Shown here: positions 32,882-32,892 of the stretch, one piece after another
Position numbering within the stretch: position 1 is the stretch's first letter
How the letters are laid out: the number at the start of each line of letters is the position of its first letter
Assembly: GCA_947478845.1 (NCBI GenBank)
Contig: CANJXC010000021.1
Span: forward strand, 1 to 32,892
DNA: 32,892 nucleotides
Reading direction: 5' to 3'
Origin: Spirochaetales bacterium
Lineage (GTDB): Bacteria; Spirochaetota; Spirochaetia; JABEVK01
Notes under the pieces: generated by a model
The model's database searches: none
Told to the model about the DNA's origin: nothing
What the model saw: the letters and a program-made list of their open reading frames with translations, nothing else
Translations under genes and position numbers: made by a program

Positions 32882-32892
32882 CTACAAACTAC

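Overview
The window looks like the chromosome of a GC-rich, diderm, saccharolytic bacterium, most likely a spirochaete (Spirochaetota, Treponema/Spirochaeta-like). This is an inference from protein features: the HtpG sequence, an archaeal-type UMP kinase, two cyclophilin-FKBP fusion isomerases (a fusion reported from Treponema), LolA next to a RodZ-like protein, and frequent TTG starts. No rRNA, tRNA or CRISPR array was seen.

Layout. (1) 1-4721, minus: the N-terminal ~1,570 residues of a giant secreted Thr/Ser/Gly-rich beta-repeat surface protein that runs off the left edge. It is divergent from (2) htpG (4854-6740, plus). (3) 6834-15333 is a disturbed accessory island. It holds a gene stump left by an IS insertion, an internally deleted IS3-family element (6892-7888), a methyltransferase with a 42-bp tandem repeat encoding a coiled coil, a broken PQQ-type sugar dehydrogenase, an IS3 tail, a translationally coupled methyltransferase / two-domain glycosyltransferase pair, and a second decayed IS3 element abutting a C-terminally truncated glycosyltransferase. 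The intact genes suggest synthesis of a surface polysaccharide. (4) 15686-16114 is an Rrf2-family regulator with a dyad across its ribosome binding site.

(5) 16142-21172, minus, is a tight operon: LolA-like carrier, RodZ-like HTH/membrane protein, PcrA/UvrD helicase, an unrecognised protein with faint aminotransferase resemblance, and a small membrane protein. It diverges from (6) UMP kinase and a CDF metal transporter (21259-22861, plus). Next come the three-frame remains of an MFS transporter (22865-23240) and a membrane-bound LuxR-type regulator (to 24337), whose stop codon overlaps the convergent stop of (7) the nagA-nagB operon (26306-24334, minus) for N-acetylglucosamine catabolism.

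(8) 26445-28827, plus, is a three-gene metal cassette: a DUF1007 periplasmic protein with an EF-hand-like loop, a CobW/COG0523 GTPase, and a NicO-type membrane protein, each overlapping the next by 16 bp. (9) 28921-30892 carries tandem cyclophilin-FKBP fusions, one exported and one cytoplasmic. (10) 30978-32840 is a PhoX-like (DUF839) secreted protein followed by a strong hairpin.

The best candidates for new biology are the repeat-encoded coiled-coil methyltransferase (possible chain-length ruler), the DUF1007-CobW-NicO cassette, the paired dual-family isomerases, and the unrecognised protein co-translated with PcrA. All functions are read from sequence motifs without database searches.
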